64,000 bases of DNA from Streptomyces aculeolatus (lineage in GTDB: Bacteria > Actinomycetota > Actinomycetes > Streptomycetales > Streptomycetaceae), in the NCBI RefSeq assembly GCF_020400605.1, contig NZ_JAINRD010000008.1, forward strand, positions 186,001 through 250,000. The letters are read 5' to 3'. Under the pieces are notes generated by a model. The model searched no databases. It saw only the letters and a program-made list of their open reading frames with translations, and was not told where the DNA came from. Position 1 is the first letter of the stretch, and each line of letters begins with the position of its first letter. This document shows, piece by piece, positions 42,238 through 52,979 of the stretch. Made by a program: the position numbers and the translations under genes.

Positions 42238-43546
42238 CCGACGAGCCTAGCGGTGGCCCGTCGCCGCCCTGCGGGCGCGGTCCGCCGGGCGCGGGTGACG
42301 ACCGCGGCGGCGCGGCCGGCGGCGGCGCGAAGGACGGGGGCTCGGGGCCGCGCCAGACGCCGGCCGCCCGGGACCGCGGGCCGCGCCACAGGAACCAGGC
42401 GCCCGCGATCAGCCCCACGCCTATGACTCCGGCGGCGAGCGCCAGTCCGTTGGGCCCGTCGTCCTCCGCGGTGACGAGCACCGGCGCCGCGCCGAAGCGC
42501 TTCTCGTCGTACGCGGCCGACTTCGGCTCCTGCGGCGCGGCCTTCAGCTCCCGCGCCGCCGCCACGGCGGCCGCCGCGTCCACCCGGCCGGAGCCCAGCT
42601 CGTCGCTGCGGCCGCCCTCGGGCGGGTCCTGCGCGGTGTCCCGCAGCAGGTCGCGGATCTGCCAGGGGGTGAGGTCGGGGTTGGCGGCGCGGACCAGCGC
42701 GGTGACGCCGGAGACGAACGCGGCGGCGGCGCTGGTGCCCCAGCCCTCGTAGTAGGTGCGGTCGGGGTCGGCGATGGCCACGTCGACACCCGGGGCGGAG
42801 ACGGTGGCGTACCAGTGCTTGGTGGAGAAGTCGGCGCGCGCTCCCGACCGGTCGACGGCGGTGACGGCGATGACGCCGGGGTAGGCCGCGGGGTACGAGA
42901 TGCGGTCGCCCTTCTCGCCGCTGTTGCCGGCGGACGACACCACGGTCACGCCCTTGCGCAGCGCGTACTGCACGGCGGCGTCCTCGCCGGGCTCGGGGTG
43001 CGCGGACTTGCTGTCGTCGCCGAGGGAGAGGTTGATGACGTCGGCGCCGTTGTCGACGGCCCAGCGGATGCCGTCGGCGAGCGCGCTGCCGCGGGTCTCG
43101 CGGGCCTTGCCGCGCTGCGCGTCACCGTCCTCCAGGATGACCCGTACCGGCAGGATCTTCGCCTCCGGCGCGACGCCCGTGACGCCCTCGGCGGCGCCGG
43201 GGCCGTGGCCGTGCGCGGCGATGATGCCGGCCATGGCGGTGCCGTGCCGGGCCCAGGAGTCGTCGCCGCGGCGGGCGCCGAAGCCGACGAAGTCCTTGCC
43301 GTCCAGCACCTGCCCGGTGAGGTCGGGGTGGCCGGCGTCGACGCCCGTGTCGAGTACGGCGACGGTGATGCCCTCGCCCCGAGTGGTGTCCCACGCCTCG
43401 GGGGCGCGGACGTCGTCGAGGCCCCACTGGAGCGACTGGAGGCCGTCGGCGTGCGCGGGCGCGGCGGCGGTGCCGAGCAGGGCGGCGGTGGCCAGCGCGG
43501 CGAGGAGCGCGGCGGCGCGGCGGCGTGCGCGCGGCGGCCGGGTCAC
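42215..43546 (-). CDS. Mycosin-type subtilisin (MycP, type VII secretion-associated)
   Basis: Membrane-anchored extracellular S8 protease, 443 residues. A signal peptide (1-33, ending AHA) precedes the catalytic domain with Asp66 (AVLDTGVDAGHPDL), His101 (RHGTAMAGIIAAH), oxyanion Asn208 (SSAGNSG) and Ser272 (WGTSAAAAFVSG). A C-terminal membrane helix lies near 388-409 and a Pro-rich cytoplasmic tail follows. Its GTG start overlaps the upstream membrane-protein stop. No EccB/C/D/E or EsxA/B genes are in this window, so its link to an ESX system is open. Confidence 0.88.
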   Translation of the reverse strand: MTRPPRARRRAAALLAALATAALLGTAAAPAHADGLQSLQWGLDDVRAPEAWDTTRGEGITVAVLDTGVDAGHPDLTGQVLDGKDFVGFGARRGDDSWARHGTAMAGIIAAHGHGPGAAEGVTGVAPEAKILPVRVILEDGDAQRGKARETRGSALADGIRWAVDNGADVINLSLGDDSKSAHPEPGEDAAVQYALRKGVTVVSSAGNSGEKGDRISYPAAYPGVIAVTAVDRSGARADFSTKHWYATVSAPGVDVAIADPDRTYYEGWGTSAAAAFVSGVTALVRAANPDLTPWQIRDLLRDTAQDPPEGGRSDELGSGRVDAAAAVAAARELKAAPQEPKSAAYDEKRFGAAPVLVTAEDDGPNGLALAAGVIGVGLIAGAWFLWRGPRSRAAGVWRGPEPPSFAPPPAAPPRSSPAPGGPRPQGGDGPPLGSSGAAEEHS

Positions 43547-44733
43547 CGCGGGGACTCCGTCGCCTGGGCGGAGGTCTTGCGCAGGCCGCGCTCGACGCGG
43601 TCGGCGATGCCCTCGGCGTCGTGGCCGAGGCCGGCCTGCGCGGGCGCGGTGGTCGCGCCGGGGTGGACGGCCTCGTTGGCGGGCTGCGGCCCGGCGACGG
43701 CGCGGCCGTCGGCGAAGCCGGTGACGGCGTACAGGACGACGGGGGCGTCGGACAGGACGCGTACGGTCCAGGTCGCGCGCTGCTCGTCGCCGAAGCCGGC
43801 GGCGGGGCCGCCCTCCGTGCCGTACGCGCTCGGCAGCATGTCCTCCCGCGTGTCCAGGCCGCGGTCCTCGAAGCGGTCCTCGAACCGGCCCATCTTCGCG
43901 GTGCCCGCCGTGGTGAAGACCAGCCCGACGGTGGTGACGCTGCTGCGGGTGGCGTCCGCGTACGTGGCGCGCAGCAGCTTCTCGCAGCCGACGCGGCGCA
44001 ACTCCCGTGCCAGCGCCGCGTCGAGGCCCTCCTTGCAGTCGGCGGGCGGGGCGACGGCGACGCGCACCCAGACGCGGTCGGCGCCGCCGGGGCCCGCGCC
44101 GTCGCCTTCGAGCCGGGGCGGGAAGAGCGTGTCGACGGGGGCGGTGTGCCACAGGTCGCGGGCCACCTCGTACGCACCGGGCCTGGCCTGCGCCTCGGGC
44201 CCGTCGCTGAGCAGGCTGCCGGTGGCGGCCCCGGCGACGAGCCCGACGCCCGTGACGAGGGCGACCGCGGCGGCCACCGTGCGCGCGACGGTCCGCCGTT
44301 CCGCGGGCGGCTCCGGCTCGGGGCGCGGGATGTCGGAGGGGAGCACGGACGCCATGTGCAGGGGGGCGCCGACGGGCGTGGGCGGCTCGGCGGGCACGGG
44401 CGGGGCGTACGGCCGCGGCGGGTGGTGCGGGGTGCGGGGCCCGGCGGACGGCGGGGGCGCAGCCGGCGGGGTCCCCCCGGACCCGGTCGGCGCGGTCGGC
44501 GCGGCGGCCGCGGACTCGGCGGCGGGCGGCGCGGGTTGGGCCGGCGGCGCGGTGCGCGGGGGGCATGCGGGATCGGCGGCCGGAGCCGGCCCGGAGGGCC
44601 GTGCCGCGGTGCCGGAGGTACCCGCCGGTCCGGCGGACTCCGCACCCTGTCGCGGCGGGGCCGCGGGCGGGGAGTCCGGCGACGGCGGGGCCGCGGGAGT
44701 CTGCTCTGCGTCAGTGCTCAACAGCCCCCTCAC
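43543..44733 (-). CDS. Pro-rich single-span membrane protein paired with mycosin
   Basis: A 396-residue protein. Residues 1-145 are Pro/Ala-rich and disordered, one membrane helix lies near 152-175, and the extracellular part (about 180-380) is a folded domain with a possible disulfide (ADCKEGLDAALARELRRVGC). I do not recognise this domain. It is coupled to the mycosin gene by a 4-bp overlap, so the extracellular domain may be a mycosin substrate or partner. GTG at 44733 follows AGGAGGGGA. Confidence 0.7.
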   Translation of the reverse strand: MRGLLSTDAEQTPAAPPSPDSPPAAPPRQGAESAGPAGTSGTAARPSGPAPAADPACPPRTAPPAQPAPPAAESAAAAPTAPTGSGGTPPAAPPPSAGPRTPHHPPRPYAPPVPAEPPTPVGAPLHMASVLPSDIPRPEPEPPAERRTVARTVAAAVALVTGVGLVAGAATGSLLSDGPEAQARPGAYEVARDLWHTAPVDTLFPPRLEGDGAGPGGADRVWVRVAVAPPADCKEGLDAALARELRRVGCEKLLRATYADATRSSVTTVGLVFTTAGTAKMGRFEDRFEDRGLDTREDMLPSAYGTEGGPAAGFGDEQRATWTVRVLSDAPVVLYAVTGFADGRAVAGPQPANEAVHPGATTAPAQAGLGHDAEGIADRVERGLRKTSAQATESPR

Positions 44734-44882
44734 TCCCCTCCTGTGAGTAGCCCCCGGATGACCTGCTGACAGGCGCTCGCGACACTCTACTGGGCTCCCG
44801 CGACGGACGGTGCGCCGCCCGAATGCCTCATCCTGTCCGTACCCACTACCGCCTCCCGGCCACGCGGTGGCAGGCTTCCCCC

Positions 44883-46103
44883 ATGCCGGACCACACCGCC
44901 TCCCGCCCGGACCACGCGGCGCTGCGCGCCCGCTACGACCGCGCGACGGCCCACCTCGACGCCCCCTTCGCCGCCGTCGACGCCGAGGCGTTCGACGCGA
45001 ACGCGGCCGGTCTCGTGCGCCGCGCGGCGGGCAAGCCGGTCCGGGTGGCGACCAAGTCGGTGCGCTGCCGGGCGCTGCTGGAGCGGGTCCTCGCCAAGCC
45101 GGGCTTCGCGGGGGTGATGTCCTTCACGCTGGCGGAGTCGCTGTGGCTGGCGCGCTCCGGCTTCGAGGACGTGCTGCTGGCCTACCCGTCCGCGGACCGC
45201 GCCGGCTTCGCCGAGCTGGCCGGCGACCCGAAGCTGGCCGCCGCGGTGACGGTGATGGTGGACGACCCCGCGCAGCTGGACCTCGTGGACGCGGCACGCG
45301 GGCGGGGGCGCGAGGAGGTGCGCGTCTGCCTGGAACTGGACACCTCGCTGCGGCTGCTCGGGGGCCGGGTGCGCGTCGGCGCCCGCCGCTCCCCGCTGTC
45401 CGGCGCGGCCTCGCTGGCGGCGGTGGCCCGCGAGGTGGTGCGCCGGCCGGGCTTCCGGCTGGTGGGGCTGATGGCGTACGAGGGGCACATCGCCGGCGTC
45501 GGTGACGACGTCCCCGGGTGGCCGCTGACGTCGCGCGGGATACGGCTGATGCAGTCGGTGGCCCGGCGGCAGCTCGCCGTGCGGCGGGCGGAGGCGGTGG
45601 CGGCGGTGCGCCGGGTCGCGGACCTGGAGTTCGTCAACGGCGGCGGTACGGGCAGCGTGCAGTACACCGCCGCGGAGGACGCGGTCACCGAGGTGGCCGC
45701 CGGCTCGGGGCTGTACCAGCCGCGGCTGTTCGACCACTACACGGCGTTCGACGGCCGCCCCGCCGCCGTCTTCGCGCTGCCCGTCGTGCGCCGGCCGGGC
45801 GTCGGCGTCGTCACCGTCCTCGGCGGCGGCTACCCCGCCTCCGGCCCCGCCGGCTCCGACCGGCCGCCCGTGCCGTACCTGCCGCAGGGGCTGCGCTACG
45901 ACCGGCAGGAGGGCGCCGGCGAGGTGCAGACCCCGCTGCTCGGCCCGCCCGCCGACGACCTGCTGATCGGCGACCGGGTGTGGTTCCGGCACGCCAAGGC
46001 GGGCGAGCTGTGCGAGCGGTTCGACGCGCTGCACCTCATCGAGGGCGAGCGCGTCACGGAGACGGTCCCGACGTACCGCGGCGAGGGCCGCACGTTCCTC
46101 TAG
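44883..46103 (+). CDS. PLP-dependent D-threonine aldolase / amino acid deaminase-like (alanine racemase fold)
   Basis: A 406-residue fold-type III PLP enzyme. The N-terminal barrel carries the PLP lysine in VRVATKSVRCRALL (near residue 58) and ends near GFRLVGLMAYEGHIAG; the C-terminal part has NGGGTGSV, TPLLGPPADDLLIGDRVWFRHAKAGE with the metal-binding His/Cys residues of the D-threonine aldolase family. Annotated relatives are called amino acid deaminase/aldolase. I chose the ATG at 44883; an ATG at 44823 would add a poorly conserved 20 residues. Confidence 0.82.
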   Translation: MPDHTASRPDHAALRARYDRATAHLDAPFAAVDAEAFDANAAGLVRRAAGKPVRVATKSVRCRALLERVLAKPGFAGVMSFTLAESLWLARSGFEDVLLAYPSADRAGFAELAGDPKLAAAVTVMVDDPAQLDLVDAARGRGREEVRVCLELDTSLRLLGGRVRVGARRSPLSGAASLAAVAREVVRRPGFRLVGLMAYEGHIAGVGDDVPGWPLTSRGIRLMQSVARRQLAVRRAEAVAAVRRVADLEFVNGGGTGSVQYTAAEDAVTEVAAGSGLYQPRLFDHYTAFDGRPAAVFALPVVRRPGVGVVTVLGGGYPASGPAGSDRPPVPYLPQGLRYDRQEGAGEVQTPLLGPPADDLLIGDRVWFRHAKAGELCERFDALHLIEGERVTETVPTYRGEGRTFL

Positions 46104-46155
46104 GACCCGACCGACCTCCAGGACCCGACCGACGCGGCCCCCGGGCGGTTTGCGC

Positions 46156-46950
46156 CTACAGCGGCGTGACGTACGCGCCCGCGATGCCGCCGTCGACCAG
46201 GAACTCCGCGGCGTTGACGAACGACGCGTCGTCGCTCGCCAGGAACGCCACCGCGGCGGCGATCTCCTCCGCCTCCGCGAAGCGGCCCGCGGGGATGTGC
46301 ACCAGCCGCCGGGCCGCGCGCTCCGGGTCCTTGGCGAACAGCTCCTGGAGCAGCGGGGTGTTGACCGGCCCGGGGCACAGGGCGTTCACGCGGATGCCCT
46401 CGCGGGCGAACTGCACGCCCAGCTCGCGGGACATGGCCAGCACGCCGCCCTTGGAGGCGGTGTAGCTGATCTGGGAGGTGGCGGCGCCCATGACGGCCAC
46501 GAAGGAGGCGGTGTTGACGATGGAGCCGCGGCCCTGGCGCTGCATGTACGGGATGGCGGCCTTGCAGCACAGGTAGACGGAGGTGAGGTTGACCTCCTGC
46601 ACGCGGCGCCAGGCGTCGATGTCGGTGAGGAGGATGGAGTCGTCCTCGGGCGGCGAGATGCCGGCGTTGTTGAACGCGACGTCGACCGAGCCGTACGTCT
46701 CGTACGCGGTCCGGAACAGCGCCTCGACGTCCTCGGGGACGGTGACGTCGGTCCGTACGAACAGGCCGCCGGCGGCCTCGGCCGCCGCCTTTCCCGCGGT
46801 CTCGTCGATGTCGGCGCAGACGACGTGGGCGCCCTCCGCCGCGAGCCGGCGGGCGGTGGCCAGGCCGATGCCGCTGCCGGCTCCGGTGACGACGGCGGTG
46901 CGGCCGGGCAGCCTGCGGCAGACGGGGGTCTCGTCGGTCAACGTGCTCAC
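46156..46950 (-). CDS. Short-chain dehydrogenase/reductase in the ethanolamine cluster
   Basis: A 264-residue NAD(P) enzyme with TGAGSGIG, FNNAGIS and the catalytic YTASK. It is the third gene of the glnA4-like operon and overlaps the aldehyde dehydrogenase stop (GTGA). In the proposed gamma-glutamylethanolamide route an alcohol dehydrogenase must oxidise the terminal hydroxyl to an aldehyde; this enzyme is a candidate (inference). Confidence 0.88.
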   Translation of the reverse strand: MSTLTDETPVCRRLPGRTAVVTGAGSGIGLATARRLAAEGAHVVCADIDETAGKAAAEAAGGLFVRTDVTVPEDVEALFRTAYETYGSVDVAFNNAGISPPEDDSILLTDIDAWRRVQEVNLTSVYLCCKAAIPYMQRQGRGSIVNTASFVAVMGAATSQISYTASKGGVLAMSRELGVQFAREGIRVNALCPGPVNTPLLQELFAKDPERAARRLVHIPAGRFAEAEEIAAAVAFLASDDASFVNAAEFLVDGGIAGAYVTPL

Positions 46951-48365
46951 TCCTCGGTGCTGATGAAGACGTTCTTGGTCTCGGTGAACGACGCGAGCGC
47001 GTCCGGGCCCAGCTCGCGGCCGAGGCCGGACTGCTTGAAGCCGCCGAAGGGGGTCCAGTAGCGCACGCTGCTGTGCGAGTTGACCGAGAGGTTCCCCGCG
47101 GCCACGGCGCGCGAGACGCGGACGGCGCGGGCGGTGTCACGGGTCCACAGCGAGCCCGAGAGGCCGTACGGGCCGGCGTTGGCGAGGCGTACGGCGTCGG
47201 CCTCGTCCTCGAAGGGGTGGACGACGGCGACCGGGCCGAAGACCTCTTCGCGGCTGACCGGGTCGTCGGGCGGCGCGTCGGTGAGGACGGTGGCGGGGTA
47301 CCAGTAGCCGGGGCCCTCGGGGACGGTGCCGCGGATGGCGGCGGGGCGGGACTCGGGGACGTGGCCGCGGACCCGGTCGCGGTGGGCTGCGGAGATCAGC
47401 GGGCCCATCTGCGTGCCGGCGTCGGCGGGGTCGCCGGCGGTGAAGGCGAGGACGGCGGGCTCCAGCAGGGCGAGGAAGCGGTCGTACACGCTGCGCTGGA
47501 CGAGGATGCGGCTGCGGGCGCAGCAGTCCTGGCCGGTGTTGTCGAGGAACGAGGCGGGGGCGGCGGCCGCGGCGCGCTCCAGGTCGGCGTCGGCGAAGAC
47601 GATGTTCGGGCTCTTGCCGCCGAGTTCGAGGGTGACGCGCTTGACCTGTTCCCCGCAGCGCGCGGCGATGCGCTTGCCGGCGGCGGTGGAGCCGGTGAAC
47701 ACGATCTTCGCGACGTCCGGGTGGTCGACGAGCGCCGCGCCCGCGACCGGTCCCGCGCCCGGCACGACCTGGAACAGCCCTTCCGGCAGGCCCGCTTCGA
47801 GCGCCAGCTCGGCGAGCCGCAGCGCGGTCAGCGGGGTAGTCTCGGCGGGCTTGAGCACGACGGCGTTGCCGGCGGCGAGCGCGGGGGCGGCGCCCCAGGC
47901 GGCGATGGGCATGGGGAAGTTCCACGGGGCGATGACGCCGACGACGCCGAGCGGTTCGGCGAAGGTGACGTTGAGCCCGCCGGCCACCGGGATCTGGCTG
48001 CCGGTCAGGCGCTCCACTCCCCCGGCGGCGTAGTCGAGGAGGTCGCGTACGTTGCCCGCCTCCCAGCGGGCGGCGGCCACCGGGTGCCCGGCCTCGGTGA
48101 CCTCCAGCCGGGCGAGTTCCTCGATCCGGGCGTCGACCTCGGCGGCGAAGCGGCGCAGCAGCCGGGCCCGGTCGCCGGGGGCGAGGGCGGCCCAGCTCCG
48201 CTGGGCGGCGGCGGCGCGGGCGACGGCGGCGTCGACCTCGGCGGAGCCGGCGGCGGGGACGGTGGCGACGGCCTCCTCGGTGGCGGGGTTGACGACGGTG
48301 TGCTCGTGCGGCGCGGGGGGTGGCGGTGCCGCTGGTGCCGATGGTGCCAAGGGGTTCGACCTCAC
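46947..48365 (-). CDS. Aldehyde dehydrogenase in the ethanolamine cluster
   Basis: A 472-residue NAD(P)-dependent enzyme with APWNFPMP, LELGGKSPNIVF (general base Glu) and the nucleophile region NTGQDCCARSR. Its GTG start overlaps the glutamine-synthetase-like stop by 4 bp. Predicted to oxidise gamma-glutamylacetaldehyde to gamma-glutamylglycine. A Pro/Ala-rich N-terminus of about 20 residues precedes the fold. Confidence 0.9.
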   Translation of the reverse strand: MRSNPLAPSAPAAPPPPAPHEHTVVNPATEEAVATVPAAGSAEVDAAVARAAAAQRSWAALAPGDRARLLRRFAAEVDARIEELARLEVTEAGHPVAAARWEAGNVRDLLDYAAGGVERLTGSQIPVAGGLNVTFAEPLGVVGVIAPWNFPMPIAAWGAAPALAAGNAVVLKPAETTPLTALRLAELALEAGLPEGLFQVVPGAGPVAGAALVDHPDVAKIVFTGSTAAGKRIAARCGEQVKRVTLELGGKSPNIVFADADLERAAAAAPASFLDNTGQDCCARSRILVQRSVYDRFLALLEPAVLAFTAGDPADAGTQMGPLISAAHRDRVRGHVPESRPAAIRGTVPEGPGYWYPATVLTDAPPDDPVSREEVFGPVAVVHPFEDEADAVRLANAGPYGLSGSLWTRDTARAVRVSRAVAAGNLSVNSHSSVRYWTPFGGFKQSGLGRELGPDALASFTETKNVFISTEE

Positions 48366-49762
48366 ATGCGCTCGAAGGACCGGAAGCGTTCCCAGTCGGT
48401 GACGGCGGTGTCGTACGCCTCCTGCTCGACCCGCGCCATGTTGCGGTAGTGGCGTACGACGTCCTCGCCGAACGCGTCGCGGGCCAGGGTGCTGCCGCTC
48501 CACAGCTCGGCGGCGTCCCGGAGGGTGGCGGGGACGTGCGCGGCGTCGCCGGTGTAGGCGTTGCCGGTGCAGGCTTCCGGGAGTTCGAGCTTCCGCTCGA
48601 CGCCGTGCAGCCCGGCGGCGATCATCCCGGCGACGGCGAGGTACGGGTTGACGTCGCCGCCCGGCAGCCGGTTCTCCAGCCGCAGCGAGCCGCCGTGGCC
48701 GACGACGCGGATGGCGCAGGTGCGGTTGTCGGGGCCCCAGGCGACGGCGGTGGGGGCGAAGGAGCCGGGGCGGAAGCGCTTGTAGGAGTTGATGTTCGGG
48801 GCGTAGAGGAGGGTCAGCTCGGGCAGGCAGGCGAGCTGTCCGGCGACGAAGTGCCGCATGGTCTCGGACATGCCGTACGGGGCGTCACCGCCGTCGGGGG
48901 CGTCGGACCCGGCGGGGGCGGCGAAGACGGGGGCGCCGTCGGCGTCGCGTACGGACAGGTGGATGTGGCAGGAGTTGCCCTCGCGCTCGTCGTACTTGGC
49001 CATGAAGGTCAGCGCCGTGCCCTGCTGGGCGGCGATCTCCTTGGCGCCGGTCTTGTAGATGCTGTGCTGGTCGCAGGTGGTGAGCGCGTCGTCGTAGCGG
49101 AAGGCGATCTCGTGCTGGCCGAGGTTGCACTCGCCCTTGGCGGACTCCACGGTCATACCGGCGGCGGCCATCTCGTTGCGGATGCGGCGCAGCAAGGGCT
49201 CGACGCGGCCGGTGCCGAGGACGGAGTAGTCGACGTTGTACTGGTTGGCGGGGGTCAGGTCCCGGTACGCGCTGCTCCACGCCTGCTCGTAGGTGTCCTT
49301 GAAGACCATGAACTCCAGCTCCGTGCCCGCGTACGCGGTCCAGCCGCGCTCGGCGAGCCGGTCGAGCTGGCGCCGCAGCACCTGCCGCGGCGAGGCGGTG
49401 ACCGGGGTGCCGTCGTGCCACGCGAGGTCGGCGGTGACCATGGCGGTGCCGGGGTGCCAGGGGATGCGGCGCAGGGTGGCGAGGTCGGCGTGCATGGCGA
49501 AGTCGCCGTAGCCGCGCTCCCAGGACGACATCTCGTAGCCGTCGACGGTGTTCATGTCGGCGTCCACGGCGAGCAGGTAGTTGCAGCCCTCGGTACCGTG
49601 CGCCATGACCTCGTCGAGGAAGAAGCGCGCGGCGAAGCGCTTGCCCTGGAGCCTGCCCTGCATGTCCGTGAAGGCCAGGACTACGGTGTCCAGCTCGCCG
49701 GCCTCGACGAGCCGGCGCAGTTCGGCCACGGGTAGTGCGGGGGTGCGTGCGGAGTCGGTCAC
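48362..49762 (-). CDS. glnA4: Gamma-glutamylethanolamide synthetase-like (glutamine synthetase family)
   Basis: A 466-residue glutamine-synthetase homologue. It has the glutamate/metal segments GTELEFMVFKD, GECNLGQHEIAFRY, EGNSCHIHLSV, the ATP segment NSYKRFRPGSFAPTAVAWG and RLENRLPGGDVNPYLAVAG. It lies beside an ethanolamine-type permease, a PuuD-like hydrolase and dehydrogenases, and matches by context the GlnA4 of Streptomyces coelicolor, which gamma-glutamylates ethanolamine. A GlnA3-like polyamine enzyme is the alternative. GTG at 49762 follows GAGGAGA. Confidence 0.82.
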   Translation of the reverse strand: MTDSARTPALPVAELRRLVEAGELDTVVLAFTDMQGRLQGKRFAARFFLDEVMAHGTEGCNYLLAVDADMNTVDGYEMSSWERGYGDFAMHADLATLRRIPWHPGTAMVTADLAWHDGTPVTASPRQVLRRQLDRLAERGWTAYAGTELEFMVFKDTYEQAWSSAYRDLTPANQYNVDYSVLGTGRVEPLLRRIRNEMAAAGMTVESAKGECNLGQHEIAFRYDDALTTCDQHSIYKTGAKEIAAQQGTALTFMAKYDEREGNSCHIHLSVRDADGAPVFAAPAGSDAPDGGDAPYGMSETMRHFVAGQLACLPELTLLYAPNINSYKRFRPGSFAPTAVAWGPDNRTCAIRVVGHGGSLRLENRLPGGDVNPYLAVAGMIAAGLHGVERKLELPEACTGNAYTGDAAHVPATLRDAAELWSGSTLARDAFGEDVVRHYRNMARVEQEAYDTAVTDWERFRSFERM

Positions 49763-49792
49763 GGGAGCGGTCTCCTCTTCTGCGGACGTCTT

Positions 49793-49812
49793 AAGGTATG
49801 CATGGATACCTT
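49793..49812. promoter_or_regulatory. GntR/FadR operator in the divergent ethanolamine control region
   Basis: A perfect 7-bp inverted repeat AAGGTAT-GCATGG-ATACCTT, 31 bp upstream of the glutamine-synthetase-like start and 47 bp before my chosen start of the gntR gene. Its centre and size suit a FadR-type dimer. It overlaps an earlier ATG (49802), arguing against that start. Confidence 0.65.
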
Positions 49813-49858
49813 TGGTTGGGAAGTAGGCGGGACGAGCGGGTCGGAGGGCGGGGTCGGG

Positions 49859-50599
49859 ATGAGGGCGTTCACCAGCGCGGCGGCCGGAGACGGGCTGCGG
49901 ACCGTACTGCGTCCGGTGCGCGCGGGCAACGGATTCGAAGAGGCACTGGAGCAGATACTGCAGGTGCTGCGCCTGGGCCTGGTGCCGCCGGGCGAGCGGC
50001 TGCCCGCGGAGCGGGAGTTGGCCGAACGGCTGCGGATCAGCCGGGTGACGCTGCGCGACGTCCTGAAGGTGCTGGCGGACGAGGGCCTGGTGGAGAGCCG
50101 CCGGGGGCGCTACGGGGGGACGTTCGTCAGGGAGCGCACGCCCGCACGCCGGGACGCGCAGGAGGAGTTGCGCCGGCGCACGGAGCGTACGGACCTGGAG
50201 GACGTGCTCCGCTTCCGCGAGGTGCTGGAGACGGGCGCCGCGGAACTGTGCGCCGGCACCGGGCTGGCGGCGGAGCAGCGGGCCCGGCTGCACGCCGCGC
50301 TCCAGGCCACGAAGGACGCGCCGCTCGGCGACTACCGGCGGCTGGACACCCTGCTGCACCTGACCCTGGCCGAACTCGCGGGCTCACCGAGGCTCGCGGC
50401 GCAGTACGCCGCCGTCCGGGCCTCCGTCAACGACCTGCTGGACTGCATCCCGCTGCTGGTGCGGAACCTGGAGCACAGCCAGGCGCAGCACGCCGCGCTC
50501 GTCGGGGCGGTGCTCGACGGCGATCCGGACACCGCCCGCGAGGTGATGCGGGAGCACTGCGCCGGCACGGCGGCGCTGCTGCGCGGCTTCCTGGGCTGA
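49859..50599 (+). CDS. FadR/GntR-family regulator of the ethanolamine cluster
   Basis: A 246-residue regulator with an N-terminal winged helix (about 45-110: RLPAERELAERLRISRVTLRDVLKVLADEGLV) and an all-helical FCD ligand domain (LRFREVLETGAAELC, near the C-terminus HCAGTAALLRG). It is divergent from the glutamine-synthetase operon and followed by the permease. Start: ATG at 49859 with GGAGGG about 10 nt upstream; an ATG at 49802 lies within the operator. Confidence 0.85.
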   Translation: MRAFTSAAAGDGLRTVLRPVRAGNGFEEALEQILQVLRLGLVPPGERLPAERELAERLRISRVTLRDVLKVLADEGLVESRRGRYGGTFVRERTPARRDAQEELRRRTERTDLEDVLRFREVLETGAAELCAGTGLAAEQRARLHAALQATKDAPLGDYRRLDTLLHLTLAELAGSPRLAAQYAAVRASVNDLLDCIPLLVRNLEHSQAQHAALVGAVLDGDPDTAREVMREHCAGTAALLRGFLG

Positions 50600-50733
50600 G
50601 CGGCACCCCGGCCGCCGGGCCCCGTAACAGGACGTTCATGCACGGGGCTTGCGCTCGTCACCCCGGCGCCGCAAAGGTATGGGGCCACACCATTGCTGGG
50701 TCCCCCACCGTCCGTTGAGGCAGGAGCGGCACC

Positions 50734-52277
<1,544 letters not shown>

Positions 52278-52278
<1 letters not shown>

Positions 52279-52973
52279 TGGACCGGCCCCTGATCGGCAT
52301 CTCCACCTACCTCCTCGACGAGGCCCGGTGGGGCGACTGGCGGCTGCCCGCCGCCCTCCTGCCCGCCGGCTACCACCGCCTCGTCCAGCGCGCCGGCGCC
52401 CTGGCCGTGCTGCTGCCGCCGGACGCCCCGGCCCGCGCGCCGGAAACGCTGCGGCGCCTGGACGGCCTGGTCGTCGCGGGCGGCCCGGACCTGGACCCGG
52501 CCCGCTACGGCGCCGCGGCGGACGCCCGAACGGACCCGGTCACCCCGACGTCGCGCAAGCGGGACACCTGGGAGCTGGCCCTGATCGACGCGGCCCTGGC
52601 GGCGGAGCTGCCGCTGCTGGGGATCTGCCGCGGGGCGCAGTTGCTGAACGTCGCGCGCGGCGGCACCCTGCGCCAGCACCTGGACGGCCACCGCGAACGC
52701 CCCGGGGTCTTCGGCGCGCACGAGGTCAAGCCGGTCCCGGGCACGCGGCTCGCCGCGCTGCTGCCGGAGGCGGTGACGGTCCCGGCGTACCACCACCAGG
52801 CGGTGGCGGACCTGGGCGACGGCCTGGTCGCGTCGGCGTACGCGGCGGACGGGGTGGTCGAGGCGCTGGAGCTGCCGGAGGCGCGGAGCTTCGCGCTGGG
52901 GGTGCAGTGGCACCCGGAGATGGGCGAGGACGTGCGGGTGATGGCGGGTCTGGTGGCGGCGGCGCGCGGCTGA
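52278..52973 (+). CDS. Gamma-glutamyl hydrolase, class I glutamine amidotransferase-like (PuuD type)
   Basis: A 231-residue C26-type hydrolase with nucleophile Cys117 (LGICRGAQLLNV) and His212/Glu214 (GVQWHPEM). PuuD relatives split gamma-glutamyl-GABA; here the product would be glutamate plus glycine from gamma-glutamylglycine (inference from context). The start overlaps the permease stop by 1 bp (TGATG). It converges with a methyltransferase gene, only 6 bp apart. Confidence 0.87.
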
Positions 52974-52979
52974 CCGGCC

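Noticed and set aside
46102..46133. Two 14-bp direct repeats (AGGACCCGACCGAC) between convergent genes
   Set aside because: Only two short copies with an 18-bp period; no sign of a CRISPR, att site or binding array.
48362..49762. A main nitrogen-assimilation glutamine synthetase (GlnA1)
   Set aside because: Gene context of ethanolamine-type permease, PuuD-like hydrolase and dehydrogenases fits a gamma-glutamylamide synthetase.
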